From a virus, in the IMG/VR virus record IMGVR_UViG_3300037246_001193, positions 1 through 31,701 of that record: a stretch of DNA of 31,701 nt. The stretch is one strand, 5' to 3'. This document shows positions 16,671-24,466 of the stretch, in pieces. Position 1 is the first letter of the stretch. The number at the start of each line of letters is the position of its first letter. The position numbers and the translations under genes are program-made. The notes beneath the pieces are model-generated. The model was not told the origin of the DNA, did not search any database, and saw nothing but the letters and a program-made list of their open reading frames with translations.

Positions 16671-17937
16671 TATTTGTTCTAACTAAATTTATTGTTGCTG
16701 TAGTATCCCAGTTGGCAGCGCGTACAAAGTTAATAGCAGAACTCCAAAGAATATATTTTCCTTCAAAATCTGCATATTCGATAGTCAACGGTTTAAACTT
16801 TACACATTCGCCAACATTGATAAGGCTCAAAACTGGTAAATTTCTTTGTAAGTCAATTGAAATTGTGGATAAATCAGCAACTGTTCTACCATATCTAGAA
16901 TTGAATATTGTTGGGACAAGATTAAATCCTGTATCTTCATTATAGTATCTAGTTCTTGTTACAGCTGAGTCTATATATAATGGACTTGAAATTGATTTTG
17001 CTTGGTAGTGTAATGAGTATGTCTCAGCTACATTTTCTAATTCTTGTGTAATTGTTGCGGTTATTGTATTATTTGGTCTTACGAGATGTTTTAATGAAGT
17101 TGCCAACTTTGCAAATTTAGCATTACCAGAATAATTAGTTTGTATTGGATTATAAGTATAGAAAGTCTTTCCATTTGCACATTCGTTTGCAATCCTATCC
17201 ATTTCTTTTGCATCTCTCAAACCAGATAATTCATATACTGTAAATGTTTGAGATTTTTTTAGTTTTGCTGTTAAGTTCTTAATATAGACAATACTATCAT
17301 GTTGACAGAAAACAGCTGGAGCCCCATCAAATAGTCCAAATCTTTGATCTAAATAACCATCGAATACATCAGGATCATTTCTTGTATGTTCTTTAATAAC
17401 TTTATAAAAAGTAGTTGGTGGAATACAGACTTGCTCAATTGCTTCTGTATTTTGACCATCAGTGTCATATTCTACTGTTGCTCCAATATCAGATGCTAAA
17501 CTTGATACTATTGACGATAAATTAGAACCTATAAAAACATTATTTACAAGGGAGTTCATAATAATATATGGTTGTCTTGCTACAGTTACAACTACTAATG
17601 TAGTTCTATCTTTTTGAGTAAATGTAGACATCTCGTCTTTTTGTGTTAGTTGAAAACTAGATGATACATACATTAATTCAATATCAACTCTTGGACCTGG
17701 AAATTGATCCTCACCATGTAAGGTTATAGCTAACTTAATCGGTTCTCCTCCAAATAGATCTTCTATTATTACATCATTTGGGTCAATACTCATCACTAGA
17801 GTCACAACTTGATATGCAGTTGAAAGAGACGAACCGAGCGTAACTCGTATCATGTCATTTGTGTAATCTAAATTTTTTATTTTCACCTGAATATCATATG
17901 TTCGGGTAGGAGAATATACCCTTTGCTCTTCTGGCAT
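16660..17937 (-). CDS. Baseplate hub protein (gp27-like)
   Basis: This 425-residue beta-rich protein has features of tail hub proteins. The N-terminal domain forms the hub barrel (TYDIQVKIKNLDY, then EPIKLAITLHG), the middle section is alpha/beta (FLDQ-type loops, TFYKVIKEHTRNDPDVFDGY about 174-195), and the C-terminal barrel is marked by LINVGECVKFKPLTIEYADF and ANWDTTATINLVR. In T4 gp27 this trimer connects the tail tube to the spike. The family call rests on pattern and context next to terminase and tape measure genes. AAAAGGAGATAAATA gives a secure start; a terminator-promoter pair lies just upstream. Confidence 0.55.
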   Translation of the reverse strand: MPEEQRVYSPTRTYDIQVKIKNLDYTNDMIRVTLGSSLSTAYQVVTLVMSIDPNDVIIEDLFGGEPIKLAITLHGEDQFPGPRVDIELMYVSSSFQLTQKDEMSTFTQKDRTTLVVVTVARQPYIIMNSLVNNVFIGSNLSSIVSSLASDIGATVEYDTDGQNTEAIEQVCIPPTTFYKVIKEHTRNDPDVFDGYLDQRFGLFDGAPAVFCQHDSIVYIKNLTAKLKKSQTFTVYELSGLRDAKEMDRIANECANGKTFYTYNPIQTNYSGNAKFAKLATSLKHLVRPNNTITATITQELENVAETYSLHYQAKSISSPLYIDSAVTRTRYYNEDTGFNLVPTIFNSRYGRTVADLSTISIDLQRNLPVLSLINVGECVKFKPLTIEYADFEGKYILWSSAINFVRAANWDTTATINLVRTNKKN

Positions 17938-17948
17938 TATTTATCTCC

Positions 17949-17967
17949 TTTTATTTTTTGTTCCAAA
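17949..17967 (-). promoter_or_regulatory. Candidate phage promoter motif, copy 3 (hub)
   Basis: On the minus strand, TTTGGAACAAAAAATAAAA lies just upstream of the hub ribosome site and overlaps the T-run of the preceding terminator. Spacing from GAAC to ATAAAA is the same as in the copy at 104-122. Confidence 0.5.
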
Positions 17968-18011
17968 AAAAATAAAAGATGAGGCAGTACCAATATGTTG
18001 ATACTACCTCA
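17965..18011 (-). terminator. Intrinsic terminator after the DUF932-like gene
   Basis: The minus strand reads TGAGGTAGTATC, an 8-nt loop, then GGTACTGCCTCA, a 12-bp stem counting G-T wobbles, followed by TTTTATTTTTTTT. This is a textbook rho-independent terminator. It begins 6 bp past the stop of the DUF932-like gene and separates it from the hub gene. Confidence 0.85.
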
Positions 18012-18016
18012 CCTAA

Positions 18017-18919
18017 TTAAAGTCTTTCTAATACTTCATACATTCGTGGTGGAATTACAAGTACACTTTCTGCAGCATTTTCCATCAACCTTTTAATATT
18101 CAGATTGGGTTCAAAACTGCTATAACGGACTATTGCAAGAAATACTTGCCATGATGTTGGAAGCCCTGACTCAGGAGTTATTTCATCAAGAAGAGCTGAA
18201 ACTGCTTCTCTCCTTTTTCTACCAAAACCTTCAACAACATCTAGGACTGCTAACATTTCATCCTCTGTTAATCTACTCTCAAAACTTTGAGTAATCATAT
18301 CAACAATACTTTCTGTAAATACTCCCATATATGAATTTACGGCGGATGACATACTGGTTGTTGAACTTTCAATATGGACTTGTCTCATTTCCCCCAAGTT
18401 AAATGCAAAGACAACTCTGTTATTATTATAATTCATAGCAATTCCAAAAGCAATAGTTGCAGCTCTTGAGCCATCATAACTATTATTAATAACCATAACA
18501 GGTAAGACATCTCCAGCGTTTGGGATGTTTTGAGAGCTTTGAATGATAATTTCATTTCTCATTCTTGTGAGAAGATCATTCATAATAGTATTCTCTGTTA
18601 TGATTGGCATACCAACTGAACTGATTGCATCTCGGATTCTTTGGTTTAAAACATCATTACCAATAAACCTATACATCTGAGACACATATCCAGCATATCT
18701 ATAATCTACCCAATCTGGTCCTTTGGTAAATATACCTAACTTGGGAACTAATACACCATCTGTTGGGTGTGGTATATTTGAGTCATGATGTGGCATCATT
18801 CCGGTTTGTAGTTGACGATATACGACCTCACTATATCTATCACGATGTATGAACATACCTCTATGTCCGAATGATACATCAAAACCCATTTGTTCTGCTC
18901 TTTCATGAAACGGTGTCAC
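18017..18919 (-). CDS. DUF932-like protein
   Basis: The 300-residue protein contains VMVINNSYDGSRAATIAFGI (about 142-161), then a beta-rich stretch with MRQVHIESS, resembling the conserved core of DUF932 phage/plasmid proteins (N-S-x-D-G-S plus downstream His). The biochemical function of DUF932 is not known; members are often expressed early and near DNA-processing genes. The start is GTG after GAGGGGTG. It ends in the terminator at 17965-18011, closing the transcription unit from the right. Family call is moderate. Confidence 0.5.
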   Translation of the reverse strand: MTPFHERAEQMGFDVSFGHRGMFIHRDRYSEVVYRQLQTGMMPHHDSNIPHPTDGVLVPKLGIFTKGPDWVDYRYAGYVSQMYRFIGNDVLNQRIRDAISSVGMPIITENTIMNDLLTRMRNEIIIQSSQNIPNAGDVLPVMVINNSYDGSRAATIAFGIAMNYNNNRVVFAFNLGEMRQVHIESSTTSMSSAVNSYMGVFTESIVDMITQSFESRLTEDEMLAVLDVVEGFGRKRREAVSALLDEITPESGLPTSWQVFLAIVRYSSFEPNLNIKRLMENAAESVLVIPPRMYEVLERL

Positions 18920-18923
18920 TTAA

Positions 18924-19265
18924 TCACCCCTCTTTTATTATTCGATTAATCGCTTTTTTGAGTCTTAATCTCATACCTTCTTGAAAAAGTTTTAAGTTTC
19001 CATTAAATACATGTTCAGATAATATATGACATAGTATATTAACGAGCTCTGTTGTATTAACTTTTCCTGTTTTGCCGTCATAGCGATTTTTGTGAATATA
19101 GACTCCATCTTTGCGATCTACATATAACACTAAATTAGCTCTGGTTTCGAGTAGTATCTTACTTGGTTTTCTTAAAGAGTAGCCACCTCCGCCACCTCCG
19201 CTAGGATTTCTTGACTGAAAACTGTCTCCTCCATCACCAGATGCTTTTGAATGTAATATCATCAT
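18924..19265 (-). CDS. Small unknown protein with Gly-rich N-terminus
   Basis: The 113 residues start with a Ser/Gly-rich flexible segment (six Gly in a row at about 23-28) followed by a compact alpha/beta domain with LVLYVDRKDGVYIHKNRYDG. The ATG overlaps the stop of the methyltransferase gene (ATGA), so it is translationally coupled. Not recognised; a partner or adaptor of the neighbouring gene is possible. Confidence 0.55.
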   Translation of the reverse strand: MMILHSKASGDGGDSFQSRNPSGGGGGGYSLRKPSKILLETRANLVLYVDRKDGVYIHKNRYDGKTGKVNTTELVNILCHILSEHVFNGNLKLFQEGMRLRLKKAINRIIKEG

Positions 19266-19849
19266 ATTCTTTCCGCCAAAAATCGCAAATAAATGTTTCG
19301 CCCATCAAATTCAAAATCAGTTGCCCACTGATTAATTTTGAATCTTTTTTCTAATTCAAAGAAGTATTCTGCTCTAGCAGATGTCCATATAGATGCATGT
19401 GGACAAGATGGGTCATTTAAAAGCTCTGTAGTTAGTAATATATTATGAGCTTCAAACCCTTTATCATTTACATCTTCTTTTAAGATCATGTTTGCGAGTT
19501 TTTCATAGTTAGGAACAATGACGTCTATAAGATCTCCTTTTGCAGTTATGGTTGATAAGAGATATATGAAGTATAGAACCTTATCCATTGAAATATGTTC
19601 AAGTAATCTATATATACAAACCCTGTCAAATATCAACTTTGTTCTCTCCATAAATGTAAAGGCGTCTTCGTTACAGAAAGATATATAGCTTTCTTTTCTA
19701 TCCCACTTCATAACTAGACTTTCAATTATTCCTGGTTCGGGCGTTGAATAGTATGCCGTATCTAAGTTAATGAGAAAGTATGGTTTCTCTTTTGTTTGAT
19801 CTTGTATTATTGGTTTCTGTTTTCCTGCGCCAAGATTTAATATTAGCAT
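19262..19849 (-). CDS. SAM-dependent methyltransferase-like protein (class I)
   Basis: The N-terminus reads MLILNLGAGKQKP, a motif I (L-N-L-G-A-G) for S-adenosylmethionine binding. It is followed by INLDT (motif II acidic end of beta 2) and the segment FDRVCIYRLLEHISMDKVLY (motif IV with the EH typical of methyltransferase type 11 proteins). About 195 residues, usual for a single Rossmann domain. The substrate is unknown: nucleic acid, sugar or small molecule. ATG at 19849 fits GAGG at 5 nt; a GTG at 19855 adds two residues. The gene follows the polymerase-like gene in the same operon. Confidence 0.65.
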   Translation of the reverse strand: MLILNLGAGKQKPIIQDQTKEKPYFLINLDTAYYSTPEPGIIESLVMKWDRKESYISFCNEDAFTFMERTKLIFDRVCIYRLLEHISMDKVLYFIYLLSTITAKGDLIDVIVPNYEKLANMILKEDVNDKGFEAHNILLTTELLNDPSCPHASIWTSARAEYFFELEKRFKINQWATDFEFDGRNIYLRFLAERI

Positions 19850-19851
19850 TT

Positions 19852-20583
19852 TCACCTCACAAATTCTGTGACGATACTTTTTGTAAACGGTTCAATATAA
19901 AACTTAAAGTATCTATCTTTATCAATGTCATTTATGTCCATAATCTTCAATGTTTGTGGAGAAACTTCCATTTCGCCATAACCTCTTAAAAAGATATTAA
20001 CTTTTCCATTTTTCAAAGGAATTCCAAATAATTTTTCATTATTTGAGCTCATAAAATTATCTTTTATTTTTTGTAGATTCCTAAAGATAGAATCTTTATT
20101 TGCGTAATTAATTCTACAAATTTGCTCGTAGATTTTGTCGATTGCATCATATCTAAATGCAACACCTTTTATGGTTGTGTTATACTCGCTATCAAATGCA
20201 ATATACTTCTTTCGGTCAATAGAAGCTATGAATATCTGAAAATGTTTTCTTATGTTTAGTGGAACATGTTGTATATCAGTTTCTGTTAAAGTTTTAGTTA
20301 TGATAATACCATCATATTGTCTAATGATAATATCATCATCTGTAATATTATTACGAAGAATATATTCATCAATTATTGATCTAGTTGTGTTTCGTAAAAT
20401 TGATGTTAACTTAGGATTCTTTCTCATCATCTTTCCTATCTGGATATTTCTTTCTAGTTTATTATCTCGATCAACACCAGATAGGTCCATTCCAAGCTTC
20501 GTCATGATTGTATAATGACATGCTTCAATGTCATAGAGATAAACATCTCTTAAAATAAGTTTTACATTTTTATTTATATTCAT
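19852..20583 (-). CDS. Polymerase palm-like protein, possible family B fragment
   Basis: This 243-residue protein looks like the palm and thumb part of a DNA polymerase. DVYLYDIEACHYTIM (about 13-27) resembles motif A (D-x-x-x-x-Y). A helix KMMRKNPKLTSILRNT (about 51-66) is placed like motif B. IIIRQYDGIIITKT (about 85-98) resembles motif C, and DRKKYIAF...TIKGVAFRYDAI (about 124-148) resembles the KKRY...KGxxxxR segment that follows motif C in family B enzymes. No 3'-5' exonuclease or N-terminal domains are present. The only plausible start, ATG at 20583, has no ribosome site; a GC-rich stem-loop ends 10 nt upstream. It could be an active short polymerase, a split-gene fragment or a remnant. 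Confidence 0.45.
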   Translation of the reverse strand: MNINKNVKLILRDVYLYDIEACHYTIMTKLGMDLSGVDRDNKLERNIQIGKMMRKNPKLTSILRNTTRSIIDEYILRNNITDDDIIIRQYDGIIITKTLTETDIQHVPLNIRKHFQIFIASIDRKKYIAFDSEYNTTIKGVAFRYDAIDKIYEQICRINYANKDSIFRNLQKIKDNFMSSNNEKLFGIPLKNGKVNIFLRGYGEMEVSPQTLKIMDINDIDKDRYFKFYIEPFTKSIVTEFVR

Positions 20584-20592
20584 AATAAGGTA

Positions 20593-20654
20593 TGGGCGGG
20601 ACTATTTGGGAGTCAACGTCGAAATGATATTTCGTCCCTCTTTGCTCCCGCCCA
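20593..20654 (-). promoter_or_regulatory. GC-rich nested RNA hairpin in front of the polymerase-like gene
   Basis: The minus strand folds as TGGGCGGGA...TCCCGCCCA (9 bp, perfect), then GGGA/TCCC (4 bp), then CGAAAT-ATC-ATTTCG (6 bp), with internal loops between. It fills nearly all of the 77-bp gap between two ORFs and is far more GC-rich than its surroundings. No T-run follows, so it is not a standard terminator. It may be a translational control element, an mRNA processing or stability element, or a protein-binding site. Confidence 0.6.
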
Positions 20655-20660
20655 AACTCC

Positions 20661-21404
20661 TTATGCTAAGGTGTCAATAAGAACACCATCAATTTGAAGG
20701 TGGTGATTAATATCTGTGACCTCTGCTTGTCGTTCTAGCAACCAATTTACAACATCCTGGTTAGTTGTAAGCTCATCAATTGCTTTTACACTTTGCCTGT
20801 AGCGAAGTTGTAATGCTTCTAAATCAGCATTGGCAGCTAGTTTTGTTAATACCATATTAACATCTTGTGCAGCCACTTCAACCTCAGCATCTCTCTTTTT
20901 AACTCTGGTTATATTAAATGGAATCATATTTCCACCAATATTAGTACAGAAAACAGCAATCAATCCTGTTCTTACCCCATAACATTTAATGAACGTATTG
21001 TCCTCATACTCATAGACAATTCTGAAACCGTTATTATACACATCCATCATACTACTAGGAAGATTGAGAACCGGATATGCATCAGCGTTTTCAAATACTC
21101 GTAGATTTCTTTTGTCATTGCCCTCGGCATCTTGTCCACCGCTTTGATCTTTGACAGCCATAATCAAAGTTTTTGTTGGATCAACGCCTCTAATGATAAC
21201 CTTCACTTGATTGATATTATCGAACTGTTCACAGTTACGTTCGAACCAATCAGATAAAGGCACAATATTAATTGTACTGGGGAGGTTTGGTGTTTCTTCA
21301 GTAATTACTGCCTCTTCTTCGGGCAGATCTAAATCTGTTTCTGAAAATACATTAGGATCTTCAGCTGGTGTGTCTTTTACCATTTGAGATAAACTCTCGT
21401 CCAT
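20661..21404 (-). CDS. Unknown protein with acidic N-terminus
   Basis: About 247 residues. The first 45 residues are Asp/Glu-rich and probably disordered. A beta-rich core follows (VKVIIRGVDPTKTLIMAVKD through NNGFRIVYEYEDNTF and YGVRTGLIAVFCTNIGGNMI), and a helical C-terminal part ends with LLERQAEV. No motif identifies it. ATG at 21404 is chosen over a TTG at 21413 because the AAAGGAG site would be only 2 nt from TTG. It is the first gene before the GC-rich hairpin. Confidence 0.55.
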   Translation of the reverse strand: MDESLSQMVKDTPAEDPNVFSETDLDLPEEEAVITEETPNLPSTINIVPLSDWFERNCEQFDNINQVKVIIRGVDPTKTLIMAVKDQSGGQDAEGNDKRNLRVFENADAYPVLNLPSSMMDVYNNGFRIVYEYEDNTFIKCYGVRTGLIAVFCTNIGGNMIPFNITRVKKRDAEVEVAAQDVNMVLTKLAANADLEALQLRYRQSVKAIDELTTNQDVVNWLLERQAEVTDINHHLQIDGVLIDTLA

Positions 21405-21428
21405 ATTAGTCAAGTCTCCTTTATTGGA

Positions 21429-21791
21429 TTAGTCTTGCCACTTCTTTGAATCCTCTTCTGGATTCTCTCTCCATTTTTGGGCATCAATAGTAGTATATGT
21501 TTCAAGTGCAGCTCCTGCAAGAGCCATGATTTTGATAACCTCTTCGTATGCCTTTATTGGAGCAACTCCGTGATTTTCAAATTCTTTACATGATTTTAAC
21601 CACGGAGGTAATTCTCTTTCCCACTTTCCTGTATATGCTGCAATAGCTTTATCAATATACCTTTGCAGAAATAGAATGAAACTGGGAAAACTTAAAGATT
21701 TGTCATCTTCATATTCTCCAAAGACTTTGATTTCATAATCTCGTTCTTTGAAGTATAGTTGCATAATATCAACTTCTTTACTTTTGCTCAT
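21429..21791 (-). CDS. Small unknown helical protein
   Basis: The 120 residues include an amphipathic helical core (FPSFILFLQRYIDKAIAAYT, then EEVIKIMALAGAALETYTTI) with a conserved-looking WERELPPWLKSC loop. The pattern of helices loosely recalls small helical nucleotide-handling proteins, but I see no metal-binding Glu motif, so no function is proposed. The start overlaps the preceding stop (ATGA) with GGAG 8 nt upstream. Confidence 0.55.
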   Translation of the reverse strand: MSKSKEVDIMQLYFKERDYEIKVFGEYEDDKSLSFPSFILFLQRYIDKAIAAYTGKWERELPPWLKSCKEFENHGVAPIKAYEEVIKIMALAGAALETYTTIDAQKWRENPEEDSKKWQD

Positions 21792-22408
21792 ATAGTTTTC
21801 TCCAAAAGTTGTTTTATTTTTTTAAGGAACATATCTCGAGACTCTTCTTTGTCTCCATAATTTTTTAGTAAATCAGAAATAAACTCTGAAAGATTGAAAT
21901 CAAATAGGAACCATGTTTTATCAATAACTTTAAATGGTTTTTTCATTTTGACATATATGCCATCTTTTTGTATATGTGGAAAATAAGATACACGTTCATA
22001 TGGTCTTTCAGTATAATATTTTCTGATCCTACAAGGACTATTACCTGTAACAAACATAACTATTGCACCATAATCTTGAAATGTCACATATTTATATTTA
22101 ATCCATTTATAACGATTGGCAACTACAGCAAATTGGTTCATAGCATATTTTGGTATATTTTTATTTCGGTTCCAAAATAACTTCTTTTGTTCTCTGGTTA
22201 GAAACCAATCTTTCCAGTCTCCAAAACTTCTTTCGTAATAACCAGAATCAAATTTGATTATATCTCCTTTTCTCATAGCTAACCTTTTAGAATCTTCCAT
22301 CGTTTCATATCTTGTACGATGACTAGATATACACCATCTTCCGTGTGCTACCCTCTTATTTTCATAATAAGAATTAAATTGTTCATGTTCCCAAGGTTCC
22401 ATAATCAT
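21788..22408 (-). CDS. Unknown protein, aromatic-rich
   Basis: This is a 206-residue protein rich in Tyr, Trp, Phe and Lys with an N-terminal HGRWCISSHRTRYETMEDSK stretch and a beta-rich middle (KYKYVTFQDYGAIVMFVTGN). I cannot assign a family. It is joined to both neighbours by ATGA overlaps and so is expressed with the TIM-barrel and FolE2 genes. Confidence 0.5.
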   Translation of the reverse strand: MIMEPWEHEQFNSYYENKRVAHGRWCISSHRTRYETMEDSKRLAMRKGDIIKFDSGYYERSFGDWKDWFLTREQKKLFWNRNKNIPKYAMNQFAVVANRYKWIKYKYVTFQDYGAIVMFVTGNSPCRIRKYYTERPYERVSYFPHIQKDGIYVKMKKPFKVIDKTWFLFDFNLSEFISDLLKNYGDKEESRDMFLKKIKQLLEKTI

Positions 22409-23130
22409 TCCAGTAATCTTTGTATATAATAATAATTCTTTAATAGTTTATGTTGATGTTCCGGCATGTATTCTAAAACAATTATACCTCGCCATTTATA
22501 TCTATGTTTCAAATCTTTTACAAAACCTACCAGGTTTAATTCTCCAAGTGGTGAGTTAAATGGTAGATGCGAACCATGTCCTTTAGCTCGATTTGATAGG
22601 TGTATTACATTTGTGTATTGTAAAAGTTTGTACATGATTTTATAGTCAAACCATATATCTTCTATATGACTTGTATCAATGCACATTCTTATCTCTGGGT
22701 GCTCTATGCAGTATTCTAAAATATCCAAAGGACTCCTCACTACTTTTTTCTTTCTCCATTGAAATGTCTCAATACACAATTTGTAGTCATGGACACCTTT
22801 TAAATATTTATAATATCTATTGTCTAAATAGTAATGGAGAAAGCTGATGAACAATTTATTTGGATGTATGATGAAATTTTCACAACGAAACTTTTGATTA
22901 AACATAAATATAGTTTTTAATATATCATTTGGTTCTTGTTTTAATGTATCGAGTGGTAAATGTACAACTAAAACATTTGTTTCTGCTTTTTCAAGAGCTT
23001 CAACTATTCGTTCCTCATCTTTTTTGAATGTTTCATAGTTATAAATAGCTAATTGAATATTGGCCGGAATCTCTTCAAGATTATATCTATTCTCTTCTCT
23101 AAAACCATATGAAATTGCAACTTCAATCAT
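22405..23130 (-). CDS. Xylose isomerase-like TIM barrel (AP endonuclease 2 superfamily)
   Basis: The 241 residues show the alternating strands of a TIM barrel of the xylose isomerase/endonuclease IV superfamily: NVLVVHLPLD (strand with His), CENFIIHPN, YKLCIETFQWR, IRMCIDTSHIEDIW (metal-site Asp and His), NVIHLSNRAKGHGSH and GIIVLEYMP (Glu). These His, Glu and Asp residues are placed like metal ligands. Members act as sugar isomerases or as AP endonucleases; the length is short for endonuclease IV (about 280). The operon partner is FolE2, with a 4-bp overlap. Substrate not determinable. Confidence 0.65.
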   Translation of the reverse strand: MIEVAISYGFREENRYNLEEIPANIQLAIYNYETFKKDEERIVEALEKAETNVLVVHLPLDTLKQEPNDILKTIFMFNQKFRCENFIIHPNKLFISFLHYYLDNRYYKYLKGVHDYKLCIETFQWRKKKVVRSPLDILEYCIEHPEIRMCIDTSHIEDIWFDYKIMYKLLQYTNVIHLSNRAKGHGSHLPFNSPLGELNLVGFVKDLKHRYKWRGIIVLEYMPEHQHKLLKNYYYIQRLLE

Positions 23131-24023
23131 AAGTATCGCCTTCCGTCAAATCCGCCAAGGACTCCTTTCCAGTTAACTGCAATTGCCTCTGATGTATGTA
23201 TAGATTCTTCATGACTGCATTTAACAATCCAGTCAACGACTCCATCAATGCTTGATATTGATTGAGATATTGCTCTTATTGCATCTTCAACAAACATTGG
23301 ATTTTCTGCTGCAATTCGAGCAATCTCTTGTTCATCGGCTCTTTTAATAACTGGATATGGTAGTGTTGGTATTACTCTTTCAACAGTCTCGATAATATCT
23401 TCCAACCAAATATACTGATCCCCATAGGTATCAGTTTCGACCATTACATGTGCGAATGACCTTTGGTTATGCGGAAAACCTTTGCTATCAAGAACATCAC
23501 ATAATTCGGCGGAGCATGGACAATATGAGGCATATTGAATTGTAGCTCCTTGAAAGAATCTAAAATACCATTCCCTTCGTTTTGTGACTTTATCTGTTTC
23601 TGTTATTTGAACATTAATTATTTGTCCTTCAAACCTGCATTTGTAATAAATTGGAAATTGATTGTCAGATATAATTGACTTTTTAATAATTGGCATTCTG
23701 AAGTCGAATGTCATATATGCTGCGTTGTCACTAGATCCAACATTTTTAATTATATTTTTCAAAATCTCTTTAATTAGTTTACTTTTTAGTGGTAAGTCTA
23801 AATATGGTTTTAATGTAAGTAGAAGTCGAGACATTGAGATACCTTTAGTGTTAGCATCGAGACTAGTTCGCAAAGCAACGTTTGCGGTCATTTGATGAAA
23901 TCCACCATACTTGGATTCAAGTTTGAATGGTACTTCAACATTCTCAACCCCTACTTGCATAATGGGGATTTTGATGTTAGGTTCTGTGCATTGAATATCT
24001 GGTAAACCATCATTAGTTGTCAT
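23127..24023 (-). CDS. folE2: GTP cyclohydrolase IB (FolE2)
   Basis: FolE2 opens and rearranges GTP to 7,8-dihydroneopterin triphosphate, the entry to folate and to 7-deazaguanine (queuosine-type) synthesis. The 298 residues show the family signatures: SYCPCSAELC (metal/active-site Cys at 168 or 170), HNQRSF (185-190), NPMFVEDAIR (Glu247) and SHEESIHTSEAIA near the end. Length and layout match bacterial FolE2. Unlike FolE (IA) it does not strictly need zinc. In phages GTP cyclohydrolases often feed 7-deazaguanine DNA modification, but QueD, QueE and QueC are not in this window. The ATG follows GGGGAATTAT. Confidence 0.9.
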   Translation of the reverse strand: MTTNDGLPDIQCTEPNIKIPIMQVGVENVEVPFKLESKYGGFHQMTANVALRTSLDANTKGISMSRLLLTLKPYLDLPLKSKLIKEILKNIIKNVGSSDNAAYMTFDFRMPIIKKSIISDNQFPIYYKCRFEGQIINVQITETDKVTKRREWYFRFFQGATIQYASYCPCSAELCDVLDSKGFPHNQRSFAHVMVETDTYGDQYIWLEDIIETVERVIPTLPYPVIKRADEQEIARIAAENPMFVEDAIRAISQSISSIDGVVDWIVKCSHEESIHTSEAIAVNWKGVLGGFDGRRYL

Positions 24024-24035
24024 ATAATTCCCCTA

Positions 24036-24302
24036 TCATAACCACGGGATTACATTCTCTTTATAGAATTCCTCAACTTCATTCATCCAATTGTCAAACT
24101 CAGATCGAATAACTTGAGAATTTGTTAGTGGATAAATATCATGCTCCCTATCGTTACTACAATGAAATAATAGTTCTGGACCATCATTAATAAGATTATC
24201 AGCTCTTGTGAGAGAGTGCTCTTCAATGGTCCATGAATAGTCTGGAGCTACTCTGGTGATCATAATTTCACCACCACAATCTGGACAATACATTTTTTTC
24301 AT
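24036..24302 (-). CDS. Small zinc-ribbon-like protein
   Basis: The 88 residues begin MKKMYCPDCGGEI (CPDC at 6-9) and have a second possible metal half-site FHCSNDREHD (Cys48 and His54). The remainder is acidic and helical with EFYKENVIPWL at the end. AAAGGAG at 24311-24317 precedes the ATG and the gene overlaps the upstream 55-residue ORF by ATGA. No function assigned; it might bind a partner or nucleic acid. Confidence 0.6.
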   Translation of the reverse strand: MKKMYCPDCGGEIMITRVAPDYSWTIEEHSLTRADNLINDGPELLFHCSNDREHDIYPLTNSQVIRSEFDNWMNEVEEFYKENVIPWL

Positions 24303-24466
24303 ATATCCAACTCCTTTGGATCGAAGAGGAAAGGTTCTTTATCTTGAGGGCCTTTTTCGAACTCATTTAAATATCCATCCTTTTTTAATGTACGCTTAAT
24401 ATCATCGAAAAGGTCCTCTGGCCAAAGACTTTTAATTTCTTTATCTTTATGTGGTATGCTACTCAT
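24299..24466 (-). CDS. Small 55-residue protein with FDPKELDI tail
   Basis: An ORF from ATG 24466 to TGA 24299 encodes 55 residues, starting MSSIPHKDKEIKSLWPEDL and ending PFLFDPKELDI. AAAGGA lies 9 nt upstream and both ends overlap neighbours by ATGA, so it is a genuine operon member. The tail closely resembles that of the next gene upstream (LPIFDIKDLDI), suggesting a shared short binding motif. Otherwise unrecognised. Confidence 0.7.
   Translation of the reverse strand: MSSIPHKDKEIKSLWPEDLFDDIKRTLKKDGYLNEFEKGPQDKEPFLFDPKELDI

Noticed and set aside
24024-24035. A preQ1 or similar riboswitch in front of folE2
   Set aside because: Only 12 bp separate folE2 from the upstream gene, so there is no room for an aptamer; the GC-rich hairpin at 20593-20654 is not next to folE2 and shows no aptamer signature I recognise.
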